Part shown: piece by piece, positions 35,973 through 44,350 of the stretch
Numbering within the stretch: the stretch's first letter is position 1
Layout: each line of letters begins with the position of its first letter
From: Proteiniphilum sp. X52
GTDB taxonomy: Bacteria > Bacteroidota > Bacteroidia > Bacteroidales > Dysgonomonadaceae
NCBI RefSeq assembly: GCF_003712195.1
Contig: NZ_RDSD01000008.1
Coordinates: 86,766-150,765, forward strand
DNA length: 64,000 nucleotides
Direction of reading: 5' to 3'
Translations under genes and position numbers: made by a program
Notes under the pieces: model-generated
The model's input: only the letters and a program-made list of their open reading frames with translations
Database searches by the model: none
Told to the model about the DNA's origin: nothing

Positions 35973-37064
35973 ATGAAATTAGAAGCGCCACTAAAACAAG
36001 CTTATGAAAGCGACCATCTTACAGCCTCTGAGGCGCAACGGATGGCACATTTGATCGCATTTGCGCCGGTGGTCTTTCAGGTTGCCAGACTGATGCGCAA
36101 ATTCGGAATTTTTTCGCTTTTGCGTGAGAGCGATAGCGGGCTGACTATGGATGAGGTGGCTGAACGGGTGGGAATTTCACGTTATGCGGCACAGGTCTTA
36201 TTGGAGTCGTCACTTACTGCCGGAACGGTTCTGCTGAAAGATGAACGCTTTCACCTAAGTAAGACGGGTTGGTTTTTCCTTACCGATCCGATGATTGAAG
36301 TGAACATGAGCTTCAACCACGATGTGAATTATCTGGGGCTCTTTTCGCTTGAAGAAGCTTTGTTGAACGGTAAACCTGAAGGATTGAAAGTTTTTGGTGA
36401 CTGGCCGACCATTTATGAAGGACTTTCGTCGCTACCTGACCAGGTGCAGAAAAGCTGGTTCGGGTTCGATCATTTTTATTCCGACAACTCATTTCCCCAG
36501 GCGCTTGAAGTGGTTTTTGCCCATTCGCCCAAAACGTTGCTCGACGTGGGGGGAAATACCGGTCGTTGGTCATTGCAATGTGTATATCATTCGCCCGATG
36601 TACAGGTTACCATCATGGATTTACCACAGCAGATAGGGTTGATGGAATCACAAACAGAACATCTGCCGGAGGTTGATCGTATTCACAGATATCCGGCCGA
36701 TTTATTGGATACTGAAACTTCGTTTCCCGGCCCTTTTGATGCCATCTGGATGAGCCAGTTCCTGGACTGTTTTTCGGAGGAACAGGTTTTCAGCATTGTT
36801 TCCCGTGCGGCGAATTCCATGACCCGAAATACCCGCCTGTTCGTGATGGAAACATTTTGGGACCGGCAACGGTTTGAGACTTCGGCATTCTGCCTGACCC
36901 AGACCAGTGTTTATTTCACTGCCATGGCAAATGGAAACAGTAAAATGTACTATTCCGGGGATATGATGCGAATTATTGAAAAAGCCGGTCTGAAGATCGA
37001 TAAGATTCATGATAATATCGGATTGGGGCATAGTATTCTGGAATGCGTAAAGAATGAAGAATGA
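35973..37064 (+). CDS. SAM-dependent O-methyltransferase with winged-helix N-terminus
   Basis: The 363-residue protein resembles plant-type/acetylserotonin O-methyltransferases. An N-terminal dimerisation winged helix (LTMDEVAERVGISRYAAQVLLES) precedes a Rossmann methyltransferase domain with the SAM-binding LLDVGGNTGRWSLQ and the segment DAIWMSQFLDCFSEEQV. It may methylate the aryl hydroxyl or ring of the polyene head group; this is inference. The last codons (aag aat gaa gaa tga) run into a GAAGAAT array, so the C-terminus and stop are probably derived from the repeat. Confidence 0.87.
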   Translation: MKLEAPLKQAYESDHLTASEAQRMAHLIAFAPVVFQVARLMRKFGIFSLLRESDSGLTMDEVAERVGISRYAAQVLLESSLTAGTVLLKDERFHLSKTGWFFLTDPMIEVNMSFNHDVNYLGLFSLEEALLNGKPEGLKVFGDWPTIYEGLSSLPDQVQKSWFGFDHFYSDNSFPQALEVVFAHSPKTLLDVGGNTGRWSLQCVYHSPDVQVTIMDLPQQIGLMESQTEHLPEVDRIHRYPADLLDTETSFPGPFDAIWMSQFLDCFSEEQVFSIVSRAANSMTRNTRLFVMETFWDRQRFETSAFCLTQTSVYFTAMANGNSKMYYSGDMMRIIEKAGLKIDKIHDNIGLGHSILECVKNEE

Positions 37065-37116
37065 AGAATGAAGAGTGAAGAATTAAAAATTAAAAATTAA
37101 AAATTAAAAATTAAAA
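37043..37116. repeat. Composite heptanucleotide array 4: (GAAGAAT)n then (TAAAAAT)n
   Basis: About five GAAGAAT/GAAGAGT units (37051-37082) are followed by about five 7-bp units of AATTAAA. The left edge contains the methyltransferase stop codon, and the right edge abuts the GTG start of the dehydratase-like gene. It is the only array inside the pigment operon of the GAAGAAT type. Confidence 0.92.
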
Positions 37117-37566
37117 GTGAACCCTTATATATCTCATTTTCAATATCCGGTTTATTCCGGTGAAACTGTTCTGGAGCTGATCCCGCAACGCGAACCGATG
37201 GTGATGGTTGATAAGTTTTTCGGCATGGAGGATCGCGATTCTTTTTCAGGGCTAACGGTCACGGAAGGAAACCTTTTCTGTTGCAATGATATACTCACCG
37301 AGGAAGGAGTGATCGAGCATTTTGCACAGTCGGCAGCAGCCCGGATAGGTTTTCTTTTCGTACAAAATAACGAAACTGTCCCTGTCGGATTTATCGGCGC
37401 AGTGAGCAAATTTTCCATCCATGCACATCCCCGGGTTGGTAATGAATTGTTGACAGTAGTTAGCATAATCCAGGAGGTGGGGAATATCACGCTTGTGGGT
37501 GTAAAGTCTTGGGTGGAAGATGAATTGATTGCCGAAGGTGAACTCAAAATATACTTGAACAAATAA
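37117..37566 (+). CDS. Hotdog-fold dehydratase subunit lacking the catalytic His (ApeP-like)
   Basis: A 149-residue FabZ/FabA-superfamily hotdog protein. The family start LIPQREPMVMVDKFF is visible, and the central helix VIEHFAQSAAARIGF retains the catalytic acid (Glu67). However, the position where FabZ has its His (GHFPG) reads NLFCCND, so this subunit alone lacks half of the dyad. The GTG at 37117 is the only reasonable start because upstream frames run into stop codons in the repeat. Its stop overlaps the thioesterase ATG (TAATG). It is predicted to pair with the hotdog protein at 44343, which has the opposite defect. Confidence 0.85.
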   Translation: MNPYISHFQYPVYSGETVLELIPQREPMVMVDKFFGMEDRDSFSGLTVTEGNLFCCNDILTEEGVIEHFAQSAAARIGFLFVQNNETVPVGFIGAVSKFSIHAHPRVGNELLTVVSIIQEVGNITLVGVKSWVEDELIAEGELKIYLNK

Positions 37567-38009
37567 TGAAGCGAAAACAAAAACGGGAAGCGTCGCTTAC
37601 CGACCGCGTGGAAATTCAGGTGCGGTTTAGCGAAGTGGATGCATTGCAGATAGTATGGCACGGCGAGTATGTGAAATACATCGAAGACGGACGGGAATCT
37701 TTTGGCCAACGCTACGGACTCAGCTATATGGATATGAGGAAAGCCGGTTTTGCAGCGCCGATCGTGAAGCTGAATATTGATTACAAACTCTCGCTCTCGT
37801 TCAACGAACAGGCCGTTGTGGAAACGCGTTATGTGGATTGCGATGCGGCAAAGATCCAGTTCGACTATACTATTTATCGCAAAAGCGACGGCGCCGTGGT
37901 TGCCGAAGCATCTACCATACAGGTTTTCACTCATCTAAACTCCAATTTGTTAGAGCTGAATAATCCCGATTTTTATCTGAGATGGAAAGAGAAATGGAAC
38001 ATCCGGTGA
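37566..38009 (+). CDS. 4-hydroxybenzoyl-CoA thioesterase-family protein
   Basis: A 147-residue hotdog-fold thioesterase with the family signature VRFSEVDALQIVWHGEYVKY (Asp and His as in 4-HBT enzymes), then EDGRESFGQRYGL. It could release misprimed or finished acyl chains from ACP, or edit the starter. The start shares an A with the stop of the preceding gene, and its 3' end overlaps the next ketosynthase by 28 bp, so the three are translationally coupled. The Asp position reads EVDALQIVWH, consistent with an active enzyme. Confidence 0.9.
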   Translation: MKRKQKREASLTDRVEIQVRFSEVDALQIVWHGEYVKYIEDGRESFGQRYGLSYMDMRKAGFAAPIVKLNIDYKLSLSFNEQAVVETRYVDCDAAKIQFDYTIYRKSDGAVVAEASTIQVFTHLNSNLLELNNPDFYLRWKEKWNIR

Positions 38010-39787
38010 TTTATCTGACGGCAGATGCCATGATCAGTTCGCTGGGGTTTTCTACCGGGGAATGCCGGGAACGTATGTTTCAGTATCAATCGGGAGTGCA
38101 ACCTATCCGTGATTCGCAGTTTTATTCCGAATTGTTCTACGGGGCAAAAATTGATGATAATCGTTTACAATTACTTGTCCCGGAACACAATTTACATGAT
38201 TTTTCCCGTTTTGAGCAGCTTCTTATACTTTCCATCCGTCAGACGCTTGGACAAAGTGGTGTGGATATAGGTCAAAATAATTGCGGATTTATACTGGCTT
38301 CCACCAAAGGCAATATTGGTCGGCTTTCTGTCGGAAACGAGACCGGGGATGGACTTCTCCTTTCCCATTCTGCCGAAAAAATTGCCGCATACTTTGGATT
38401 TTCAGCCAAACCCATCGTGCTTTGTAATGCCTGTATTTCGGGTATTTCGGCCATGATTGTTGCGAAAAGGTTGATTGAGAACGGTATGTTTACACACATG
38501 GTAGTGGCCGGAGGAGACGAACTGTCGGATTTTATCGTCAGTGGGTTCCATGCGTTCAAATCAGTAAGCACAGGTATCTGTAAACCTTATGATGCCGGTC
38601 GTGACGGACTTTCTTTGGGTGAGGCCATTGGGTCGGTTTTACTTACCACTGATAAAAAGCATGTGGCAGAGAAACAACCTGCGATGCTGCTCGGTGGAGC
38701 GATCACCAATGATGCAAACCATATCTCAGGGCCATCGCGTACGGGAGAAGAGTTGCATATGGCCATAGAACAGGCTTTGCGTCAATCCGGAATTTCTGCG
38801 AATGATATATCTTTTGTCAATGCGCACGGGACAGCCACTATTTACAACGACGAAATGGAGAGCAAGGCACTGTATCTCTCAGGACTTTCCGGCAAACCTT
38901 TGCAAAGCCTGAAACCCTATTTCGGGCATACGCTCGGAGCAGCCGGAGTAATTGAGACGATCATCTGTAAACAACAGCTCGAAAACGATATAGTGTTTGG
39001 TGTGCCGGGGCTTGAAACCATGGGTGTGCCACATCCGCTCAATATCGATGCTCTGCATCGCCCGATGAATTTGACTTATTGCCTGAAAACAGCTTCTGGC
39101 TTTGGCGGTTGTAATGCCGCCATCGTGATAGGTAAAGAACCTGTGCCGGGGAATAACCCCCTGTCCGGGAGCGTATCACTCCAGGGAAAACAGCTGGAGG
39201 AAACCTCTTCTCAAATACTGAAAAGAGCGAAAATTGTCTCCAAATGTAATATAAGTGCTTTGGGGGTGGAACTGAATGATGAACGTGTGCTTGCAAACGA
39301 ACCGACAGATGATTTTCCCACTTTTATAAGAAAGGCTTACGCATCACTCAATCTGTCTTATCGCAAGTTTTTCAGGATGGACGATCTGTCGAAACTGGGC
39401 TTTCTCACCACAGCCTGGCTCACCCGTTCGGTGGATGGTTTTTCAGGGCTCCCCCCGGAATCAAAGGGTATCATTATGGCCAATCGTTCATCATCGCTCG
39501 ATACGGACATTCACTATCGACAAAACCTCGATGCGGTGGGCGACCGGGAAGCAAGCCCTGCCATTTTCGTATACACATTGCCTAATGTTATGCTGGGTGA
39601 GATATGCATCTATTGGAAAATGAAAGGTGAAAACACCTTTTTTATCCAACGGGAGTTCGATAAGGATTTTTTAATTCAATATGCCGGAATGGTGATGAGT
39701 GAGCAGGATTTGAATTATTGTATTGTGGGATGGTGCGACTTGTTGGACAATAACTTTCTGTCGGAATTTTATTTGATGGAAAGGTGA
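37982..39787 (+). CDS. Ketosynthase fused to a C-terminal degenerate ketosynthase-like domain
   Basis: A 601-residue protein. Residues 1 to about 395 form a beta-ketoacyl synthase with complete Cys151 (CNACISGISA), His282 (VNAHGTATIYND) and His316 (YFGHTLGAAG). Residues about 430-601 are an extra domain with KFFRMDDLSKLGFLTTAWL, GIIMANRSSSLDTD and SPAIFVYTLPNVMLGEI, which resembles the N-terminal half of a thiolase fold without an active cysteine. The second domain could act as a dimer partner or chain-length element. A second in-frame ATG at 37994 is possible. The fusion is unusual compared with 400-residue ketosynthases. Confidence 0.87.
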   Translation: MEREMEHPVIYLTADAMISSLGFSTGECRERMFQYQSGVQPIRDSQFYSELFYGAKIDDNRLQLLVPEHNLHDFSRFEQLLILSIRQTLGQSGVDIGQNNCGFILASTKGNIGRLSVGNETGDGLLLSHSAEKIAAYFGFSAKPIVLCNACISGISAMIVAKRLIENGMFTHMVVAGGDELSDFIVSGFHAFKSVSTGICKPYDAGRDGLSLGEAIGSVLLTTDKKHVAEKQPAMLLGGAITNDANHISGPSRTGEELHMAIEQALRQSGISANDISFVNAHGTATIYNDEMESKALYLSGLSGKPLQSLKPYFGHTLGAAGVIETIICKQQLENDIVFGVPGLETMGVPHPLNIDALHRPMNLTYCLKTASGFGGCNAAIVIGKEPVPGNNPLSGSVSLQGKQLEETSSQILKRAKIVSKCNISALGVELNDERVLANEPTDDFPTFIRKAYASLNLSYRKFFRMDDLSKLGFLTTAWLTRSVDGFSGLPPESKGIIMANRSSSLDTDIHYRQNLDAVGDREASPAIFVYTLPNVMLGEICIYWKMKGENTFFIQREFDKDFLIQYAGMVMSEQDLNYCIVGWCDLLDNNFLSEFYLMER

Positions 39788-39803
39788 GGGTTCGTTACCT
39801 TTG
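39772..39803 (+). promoter_or_regulatory. Internal promoter of the aryl polyene operon
   Basis: TTTG (39772-39775), 20 bp, TACCTTTG (39796-39803): a good Bacteroidota promoter located at the end of the fused ketosynthase gene, 27 bp before the ACP2 ATG. It argues against the in-frame TTG start at 39801. Confidence 0.6.
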
Positions 39804-39830
39804 TCTTATGAAATAATATTACCTTTATTT

Positions 39831-40088
39831 ATGGATCAACTGAAGCAAGAACTAAAAGAAGCGCTGATTCAGGCGCTGAACCTGGAAGATATAACCGCAG
39901 AGGAAATCGTGGACGAGGAACCGCTTTTCGGTGACGGGCTGGGGCTGGATTCTATCGATGCACTCGAAATTATCCTTATCCTGGAACGCAACTATGGTAT
40001 CCGCCTGACAAAACCCGAAGAAGCCAGGGAAATTTTTTATTCCATTGATACGCTGGCCGATTTTATCGACAAGAACCGTAAAAAATGA
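39831..40088 (+). CDS. Acyl carrier protein 2
   Basis: An 85-residue ACP from the ATG at 39831, with the attachment motif LGLDSIDALEIILILE (Ser41). The acidic N-terminus LKEALIQALNLEDITAEEIVDE and the GDGLGLDS motif are typical of the second ACP found in aryl polyene clusters. The stop overlaps the following ketosynthase ATG by 4 bp. It differs clearly from ACP1, which suggests separate roles, for example starter loading versus elongation. Confidence 0.92.
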   Translation: MDQLKQELKEALIQALNLEDITAEEIVDEEPLFGDGLGLDSIDALEIILILERNYGIRLTKPEEAREIFYSIDTLADFIDKNRKK

Positions 40089-41269
40089 GTGTTGCCATTA
40101 CCGGAATAGGGTGTGTGTCGGGCTTGGGGTGCGGTGCTGATGAGCATTTGCAGGCATTCCGGTCCGGACGGAGTGGGTTGGGAAAGGTTACGCTTTTTCA
40201 GACCAAACTTCAGGTGCCCGTTGCGGAGGTGAAAATGAGCAACGAACAGTTGAAGGATCAACTCGGTCTGGATCCTGACCGGTTGTTCTCCCGCACCGCT
40301 TTGCTCGGAATGACGGCAGGCAAGCAGGCTTTTCAGGATGCAGGGCTTTCTAAGGGTCGCTTACGCATAGGACTGATCTCATCGTCATCGGTAGGCGGAA
40401 TGGACCTGAGTGAGCAGTTTTTCACCGAATATTCCGTCAATCCCGGAAAAGGTCGTTTGCGTATGGTTGCCCATCACGATATAGGCGACCATACCGAGTG
40501 TATTGCTGATTATCTTCAGTTGGACGGTTTTCGGACGAGTATCAGCACCGCCTGTTCGTCGTCGGCCAACGCCATTATGTTTGGTGCGCGGATGATTGAG
40601 CAAGGTTTGCTCGATGCTGTGATAGCAGGTGGAGCCGATGCGTTATGCCGTTTCACGCTAAACGGTTTCAATTCGCTGATGATCCTGGACAAGGCTCCCT
40701 GTCGCCCGTTTGATGAAAGCCGGACAGGTCTTAATCTGGGAGAAGGCGCGGGCTATCTGGTGCTGCAATCGGAGAAGTCGCTCACGCCCGGTACGAAGGT
40801 GTATTGCCGGCTTACGGGCTATGCCAATGCCAACGACGCTTATCACCAAACGGCCTCATCTCCTGAAGGGGAAGGGGCGTTTCTGGCAATGCTGCATGCT
40901 CTGGGGAAAGCAGGGATCGAATCTGCAACCGTGGATTATATCAATGTTCACGGAACGGGAACGAACAATAACGACCTATCCGAAAGTACTGCGATCAAAC
41001 GGCTTTTCGGCGAGTACGTGCCGCCGTTCAGTTCCACCAAACCGTTTACCGGACATACGCTTGGCGCAGCCGGAGGATTGGAGGCCGTTTTCAGTGTGCT
41101 GGCCCTTCATGAAAGGGTCATTTTCCCCAATCTCAATTTCAAAACGCCTATCATGCAAACCGGATTATCACCTGTTACGCGGATGAGGGAGGATCAGGAT
41201 ATAACCACTGTGCTTTCCAATTCATTCGGATTTGGCGGAAACAACGCGTCATTGATTTTTCAGAAGTAA
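40085..41269 (+). CDS. Beta-ketoacyl-ACP synthase, probable elongating ketosynthase
   Basis: A 394-residue FabF-like ketosynthase with complete Cys157 (STACSSSANA), His289 (NVHGTGTNNND) and His324 (PFTGHTLGAAGG), ending SNSFGFGGNNASLIF. It is directly followed (3 bp) by a short ketosynthase-like gene lacking the active cysteine. This adjacency is that of a KS/chain-length-factor heterodimer, as in described aryl polyene systems (ApeO with ApeC) and type II polyketide synthases. It is predicted to do the iterative elongation of the conjugated chain. Confidence 0.93.
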   Translation: MSVAITGIGCVSGLGCGADEHLQAFRSGRSGLGKVTLFQTKLQVPVAEVKMSNEQLKDQLGLDPDRLFSRTALLGMTAGKQAFQDAGLSKGRLRIGLISSSSVGGMDLSEQFFTEYSVNPGKGRLRMVAHHDIGDHTECIADYLQLDGFRTSISTACSSSANAIMFGARMIEQGLLDAVIAGGADALCRFTLNGFNSLMILDKAPCRPFDESRTGLNLGEGAGYLVLQSEKSLTPGTKVYCRLTGYANANDAYHQTASSPEGEGAFLAMLHALGKAGIESATVDYINVHGTGTNNNDLSESTAIKRLFGEYVPPFSSTKPFTGHTLGAAGGLEAVFSVLALHERVIFPNLNFKTPIMQTGLSPVTRMREDQDITTVLSNSFGFGGNNASLIFQK

Positions 41270-41272
41270 CCA

Positions 41273-42142
41273 ATGGACAGTTATTCCGTTTACATACAAT
41301 CTGTTGCATCCATTTATCCGGAGGGTGAACCGGTGGAAGGTCGTTTTTCCATTAATGAACCCGACTATAAAGAGTGGATCAAGGAGGCAGGGTCGCGCCG
41401 CCGCATGAGCCGTATTGTGAAAATGGGTGTTACCGCCGGTCTGCAATGCCTGCAAAATATGGCTGTAAAACCGGAAGCCATTATCACTGCCACGGGGCTG
41501 GGTTGTCTGGCTGATACCGAGAAGTTTTTACAATCGATCGGTTCGCTAAACGAGGAGTTGCTGTCACCCACACCGTTCATCCAGTCCACGTTCAACACCA
41601 TTGGCGCGCAGATCGCCTTGCTGTCGGATAACAAAGCTTACAATAGCACCTATGTCCACCGTGCGTTCTCATTCGAGAGCGCTCTGCTCGACGGTATGAT
41701 GCAGTTGCAAACCGGCAATGCGGATAGCGTGCTTGTGGGTGCGGTGGAGGAACTGACACCCACGGTTTTTTATATTCTGGAACGAATGGGTGCATGGCGA
41801 AAATTTCCGGCAGGCGAGGGGACATCCTTCTTTTTGCTGGGTAATGAAAAAACGCATCAAACCGTTGCCCGTATTGTTGCGGTGGATATGCAGCGCGGAA
41901 ATTTTTCGAAGGATCAATTGACCCAAAAACGGTCGGATCTTCTGCGAAGAAATGGTGTCTCCGACGCTCGTATTGTTTCCGAGGAAATGTTCAAACCCAT
42001 TTGTGGCGAATACCAAACCGCATCCTCGTTTGGTTTATGGTATGCCTGCACGCAATTGAACGGTAACGGTTTTGTGCTGATTACCAACTCTTGGCTCAAT
42101 AATTATACGGCAGTCGTGATCGAAAAATTTACAAAAGAATGA
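41273..42142 (+). CDS. Chain-length-factor-like ketosynthase N-terminal-domain protein (ApeC-like)
   Basis: A 289-residue thiolase-fold protein of the ketoacyl-synt_2 type. It contains SRRRMSRIVKMGVTAGLQCL and TATGLGCLADTEKFL near the N-terminus, and TPFIQSTFNTIGAQIAL. Aligned by eye with its neighbour, the active-site Cys position falls on Ala in VHRAFSFESALLDG, and no catalytic His motifs follow, so it should not be an independent synthase. It is the expected partner of the ketosynthase encoded just upstream. Its stop overlaps the deacetylase start (ATGA). Confidence 0.88.
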   Translation: MDSYSVYIQSVASIYPEGEPVEGRFSINEPDYKEWIKEAGSRRRMSRIVKMGVTAGLQCLQNMAVKPEAIITATGLGCLADTEKFLQSIGSLNEELLSPTPFIQSTFNTIGAQIALLSDNKAYNSTYVHRAFSFESALLDGMMQLQTGNADSVLVGAVEELTPTVFYILERMGAWRKFPAGEGTSFFLLGNEKTHQTVARIVAVDMQRGNFSKDQLTQKRSDLLRRNGVSDARIVSEEMFKPICGEYQTASSFGLWYACTQLNGNGFVLITNSWLNNYTAVVIEKFTKE

Positions 42143-42810
42143 CTTGGCTTGGCATGGGTGCTTTGGTTCTTATCCTGGCGTTTATCTTGTTTTACGCTTC
42201 TTATTCCATTTCAGCAGGAGTGTATGTGAAAGCGGTTTGTAAGCTCAACATAAAAGACAAGGTGGTCGCACTCACTTATGACGACGGTCCTGAACCTGCT
42301 GCAACACTACCTCTGCTCGAAGTGCTGAGAAAACATAATGCCAAAGCCTGTTTTTTTTGTGTCGGACAAAAAGCGGAACAGTATCCCGATATTGTCAGGC
42401 GGATAGTGGACGAAGGACACGCGATAGGGAACCACTCATACCATCATGAAAGTAAATTTCCACTTTATGGAAAGCGTAAGATGAAGGAGGATTTACTGAA
42501 AGCTCAGCAAATCCTGGAAGGAGTTTCGGGACAGGAAGTCCACCTTTTCCGTCCCCCTTTCGGTGTGACAAACCCTACGATAGGTAGTGTGGTCAAAGAA
42601 CTCGGATGGACAGCCATAGGATGGAGTATCCGCTCGTTCGACACGCAAACCCAAACAGCTGACAAAGTGCTGCACCGGATTAAACGAAAACTGAAACCGG
42701 GAGTCATTATTTTGTTGCATGACCCTATGCCGTTCTCTGCCGAATTGACCGAGAAATTGTTGATATATCTCCAAAAAAACGGATATAAGGTCGTACCAAT
42801 AACGATGTGA
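42139..42810 (+). CDS. NodB-type polysaccharide deacetylase family protein
   Basis: A 223-residue protein with one N-terminal transmembrane anchor (MGALVLILAFILFYASYSIS) and a NodB domain. It shows metal/catalytic motifs TYDDGPEPAAT (motif 1), GHAIGNHSYHHE (motif 2 with HxxxH), RPPFGVTNP (motif 3) and VIILLHDPMP (motif 5). All key residues look intact, so it is probably active in the periplasm. In this cluster, next to a glycosyltransferase, it may N-deacetylate a sugar attached to the polyene lipid. That role is inferred; action on peptidoglycan is an alternative. Confidence 0.9.
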   Translation: MTWLGMGALVLILAFILFYASYSISAGVYVKAVCKLNIKDKVVALTYDDGPEPAATLPLLEVLRKHNAKACFFCVGQKAEQYPDIVRRIVDEGHAIGNHSYHHESKFPLYGKRKMKEDLLKAQQILEGVSGQEVHLFRPPFGVTNPTIGSVVKELGWTAIGWSIRSFDTQTQTADKVLHRIKRKLKPGVIILLHDPMPFSAELTEKLLIYLQKNGYKVVPITM

Positions 42811-42886
42811 TGATTTAATAATTTGATGATGTGATGATAAATCGTTAAATCAACAAACCAGTAAACCAGTAAATCAACAAATCAAT
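42808..42886. repeat. Short tandem array 5: TGATGATG-rich part and five 8-bp units
   Basis: Right after the deacetylase stop (itself part of GATGTGATGAT) comes an AT-rich TGATGATGTGATGAT stretch, then AAATCAAC-AAACCAGT twice-AAATCAAC-AAATCAAT, an 8-bp tandem array (42847-42886). It reaches to two bases before the LolA ATG at 42889. It fits the same boundary pattern as the heptamer arrays. Confidence 0.75.
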
Positions 42887-42888
42887 AT

Positions 42889-43521
42889 ATGTATAAAATT
42901 ACAGCCCTGTTATATACCCTTTCACTCTCTTTTGTCATCTTCAGTCAGGAGATGCAACCCATCACAAATACCGTGGATTTTGAGAAGAACCTGAAGGATG
43001 CTGCTGAAAAGATCCAATCGGTGGAAAGCAACTTCCGGCAGGAGAAATTCATGAAAGTCTTTTCCGAGAAAATGGTTTCCACTGGTATGTTCTGCTACCG
43101 CAAACCCAATAAAATCAGTCTGCAATACGACAAGCCAATGCAGTACACAGTTACTATCAATGACGACAAGCTGCAAACCGTTACAGGCGGGAAAAAGACA
43201 ACCGTCAATCTGGGTTCGAACAAAATGATGGCGCAAATGAGAGGCCTGATCGAAGCCAGTATGATAGGCAACATTTCAGCATTGGGCAAGGAATATGACT
43301 TGCAGTATTTTCAATCGGATTCGGAATATTTTGTGAGGATATCCCCGACAAGCAAGGCCGTAAAAGCCTATATCAAGGAGATCGGGATTACGTTCGACAG
43401 GCGGACCATGGAGGTAAGAAGGCTTCGAATGGCCGAAAACAACGATGATTACACTGATTACATTTTCATCAATTCTCAATACAACACACTTCAATCGGAT
43501 GAGAAATTCACTGTTCGTTAG
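42889..43521 (+). CDS. LolA-like outer-membrane lipoprotein carrier
   Basis: A 210-residue protein with a signal peptide (MYKITALLYTLSLSFVIFSQ) and a LolA-type half-barrel: IQSVESNFRQEKFMKVFSE, GMFCYRKPNKISLQY, a conserved DDKLQTVTGGKK, and the C-terminal YTDYIFINSQYNT. LolA proteins shuttle lipidated cargo across the periplasm. Such a dedicated copy is a regular part of aryl polyene clusters and probably carries the polyene lipid. Its 3' end overlaps the next lipoprotein gene by 23 bp. Confidence 0.9.
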   Translation: MYKITALLYTLSLSFVIFSQEMQPITNTVDFEKNLKDAAEKIQSVESNFRQEKFMKVFSEKMVSTGMFCYRKPNKISLQYDKPMQYTVTINDDKLQTVTGGKKTTVNLGSNKMMAQMRGLIEASMIGNISALGKEYDLQYFQSDSEYFVRISPTSKAVKAYIKEIGITFDRRTMEVRRLRMAENNDDYTDYIFINSQYNTLQSDEKFTVR

Positions 43522-44122
43522 TATTGCAGCTTTTTGTCTGCTCGCTACTTCGTGTGGATCCTCCATACGCGGTGGATGCGGCCAAACCGAAACGCTGTCT
43601 CTTAACCGTACAGATATTCCGTGGGTGATACAAGCGAACGATAGCCTGCAAACTTTCGACATAGAAATATCATTTTTTGGAAAACACCTGAATGGAATGA
43701 TGCTTGTGAAGAGGCAAGATTCCGAGACTGTCCGAATACTTATCAATAGCTACTTCGGGATGAGTATGGCCGATTTTGAATTACAACCTGGTACCTTTAC
43801 TGTGCATTATCTGCTCGACGCCATGGATAAACCGGCGGTGGTGAACCTCTTCAAAACCGATTTCGGATTATTGCTTGGGATCCATCTGCCGGAACAATTT
43901 ACTGCTCAAAAATCGTTATGCAGCCATCCTGAACAATTGATCTCTGTTGAAACTGTAAATGGAAAATATCAATACAGGATAAATCGTGAAAATCAATATA
44001 TTAACCAAATAAAAGCTCCCGGCGTAAACGTGGAAATCCCGCACTATACCTATCCGCGCACTATCACCCTCAAACACCGCGGTATCTTTAGCCCTGCGAT
44101 AGTGATCAGGGAAATGGAATAA
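43499..44122 (+). CDS. Lipoprotein, DUF3261/LolB-like by position
   Basis: A 207-residue lipoprotein from the ATG at 43499 (lipobox LLATSC, Cys19). The longer frame from 43445 lacks a signal sequence and lies inside the LolA gene. The mature part is beta-rich (LQTFDIEISFFGKHLNGMMLV, VRILINSYFGMSMADFEL, FKTDFGLLLGIHLP), in keeping with a LolB-like half-barrel. In aryl polyene clusters a DUF3261 lipoprotein commonly follows LolA. I assign that role by context, not by a diagnostic motif. It would receive the polyene lipid at the outer membrane. Confidence 0.78.
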   Translation: MRNSLFVSIAAFCLLATSCGSSIRGGCGQTETLSLNRTDIPWVIQANDSLQTFDIEISFFGKHLNGMMLVKRQDSETVRILINSYFGMSMADFELQPGTFTVHYLLDAMDKPAVVNLFKTDFGLLLGIHLPEQFTAQKSLCSHPEQLISVETVNGKYQYRINRENQYINQIKAPGVNVEIPHYTYPRTITLKHRGIFSPAIVIREME

Positions 44123-44196
44123 AGGAAGATCATTGATTCTGAAACGGGTGAAATCAAAAATTTCATGTACATTTGTGTGATCTAAGAAGTTGCATT

Positions 44197-44350
44197 TTCA
44201 TATGATTATTTTAAACATGTCGGTTTCATATGATTATAACGATTATTTTTAGAGGTGTCATATGGAAGTCGCTTTTCATCATATTCTTGTGTGAGAACAA
44301 TTTTGACTAGGTCGATTACTTTGTAATTCATGCTTGTTTCTTATGAATAA
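44197..44350. repeat. Dispersed CATATG-flanked element, copy C (inside the pigment operon)
   Basis: Contains AAACATGTCGGTTTCATATG (44213-44232), GGTGTCATATGGAAGTCGC, TATTCTTGTGTGAGAACAAT, about 30 bp of extra sequence, and ATTCATGCTTGTTTCTTATG. Here the right-hand edge supplies the plus-strand ATG (44343-44345) of the downstream dehydratase-like gene, unlike copies A, B and D, whose left edge supplies a minus-strand start. It fills most of the 220-bp gap. Confidence 0.75.

Noticed and set aside
32762..41269. Housekeeping fatty acid synthesis cluster (fab operon)
   Set aside because: No fabD, fabH, plsX or accBC; two distinct ACPs, split dehydratase subunits and ammonia-lyase, exporter and LolA genes point to a specialised pathway.
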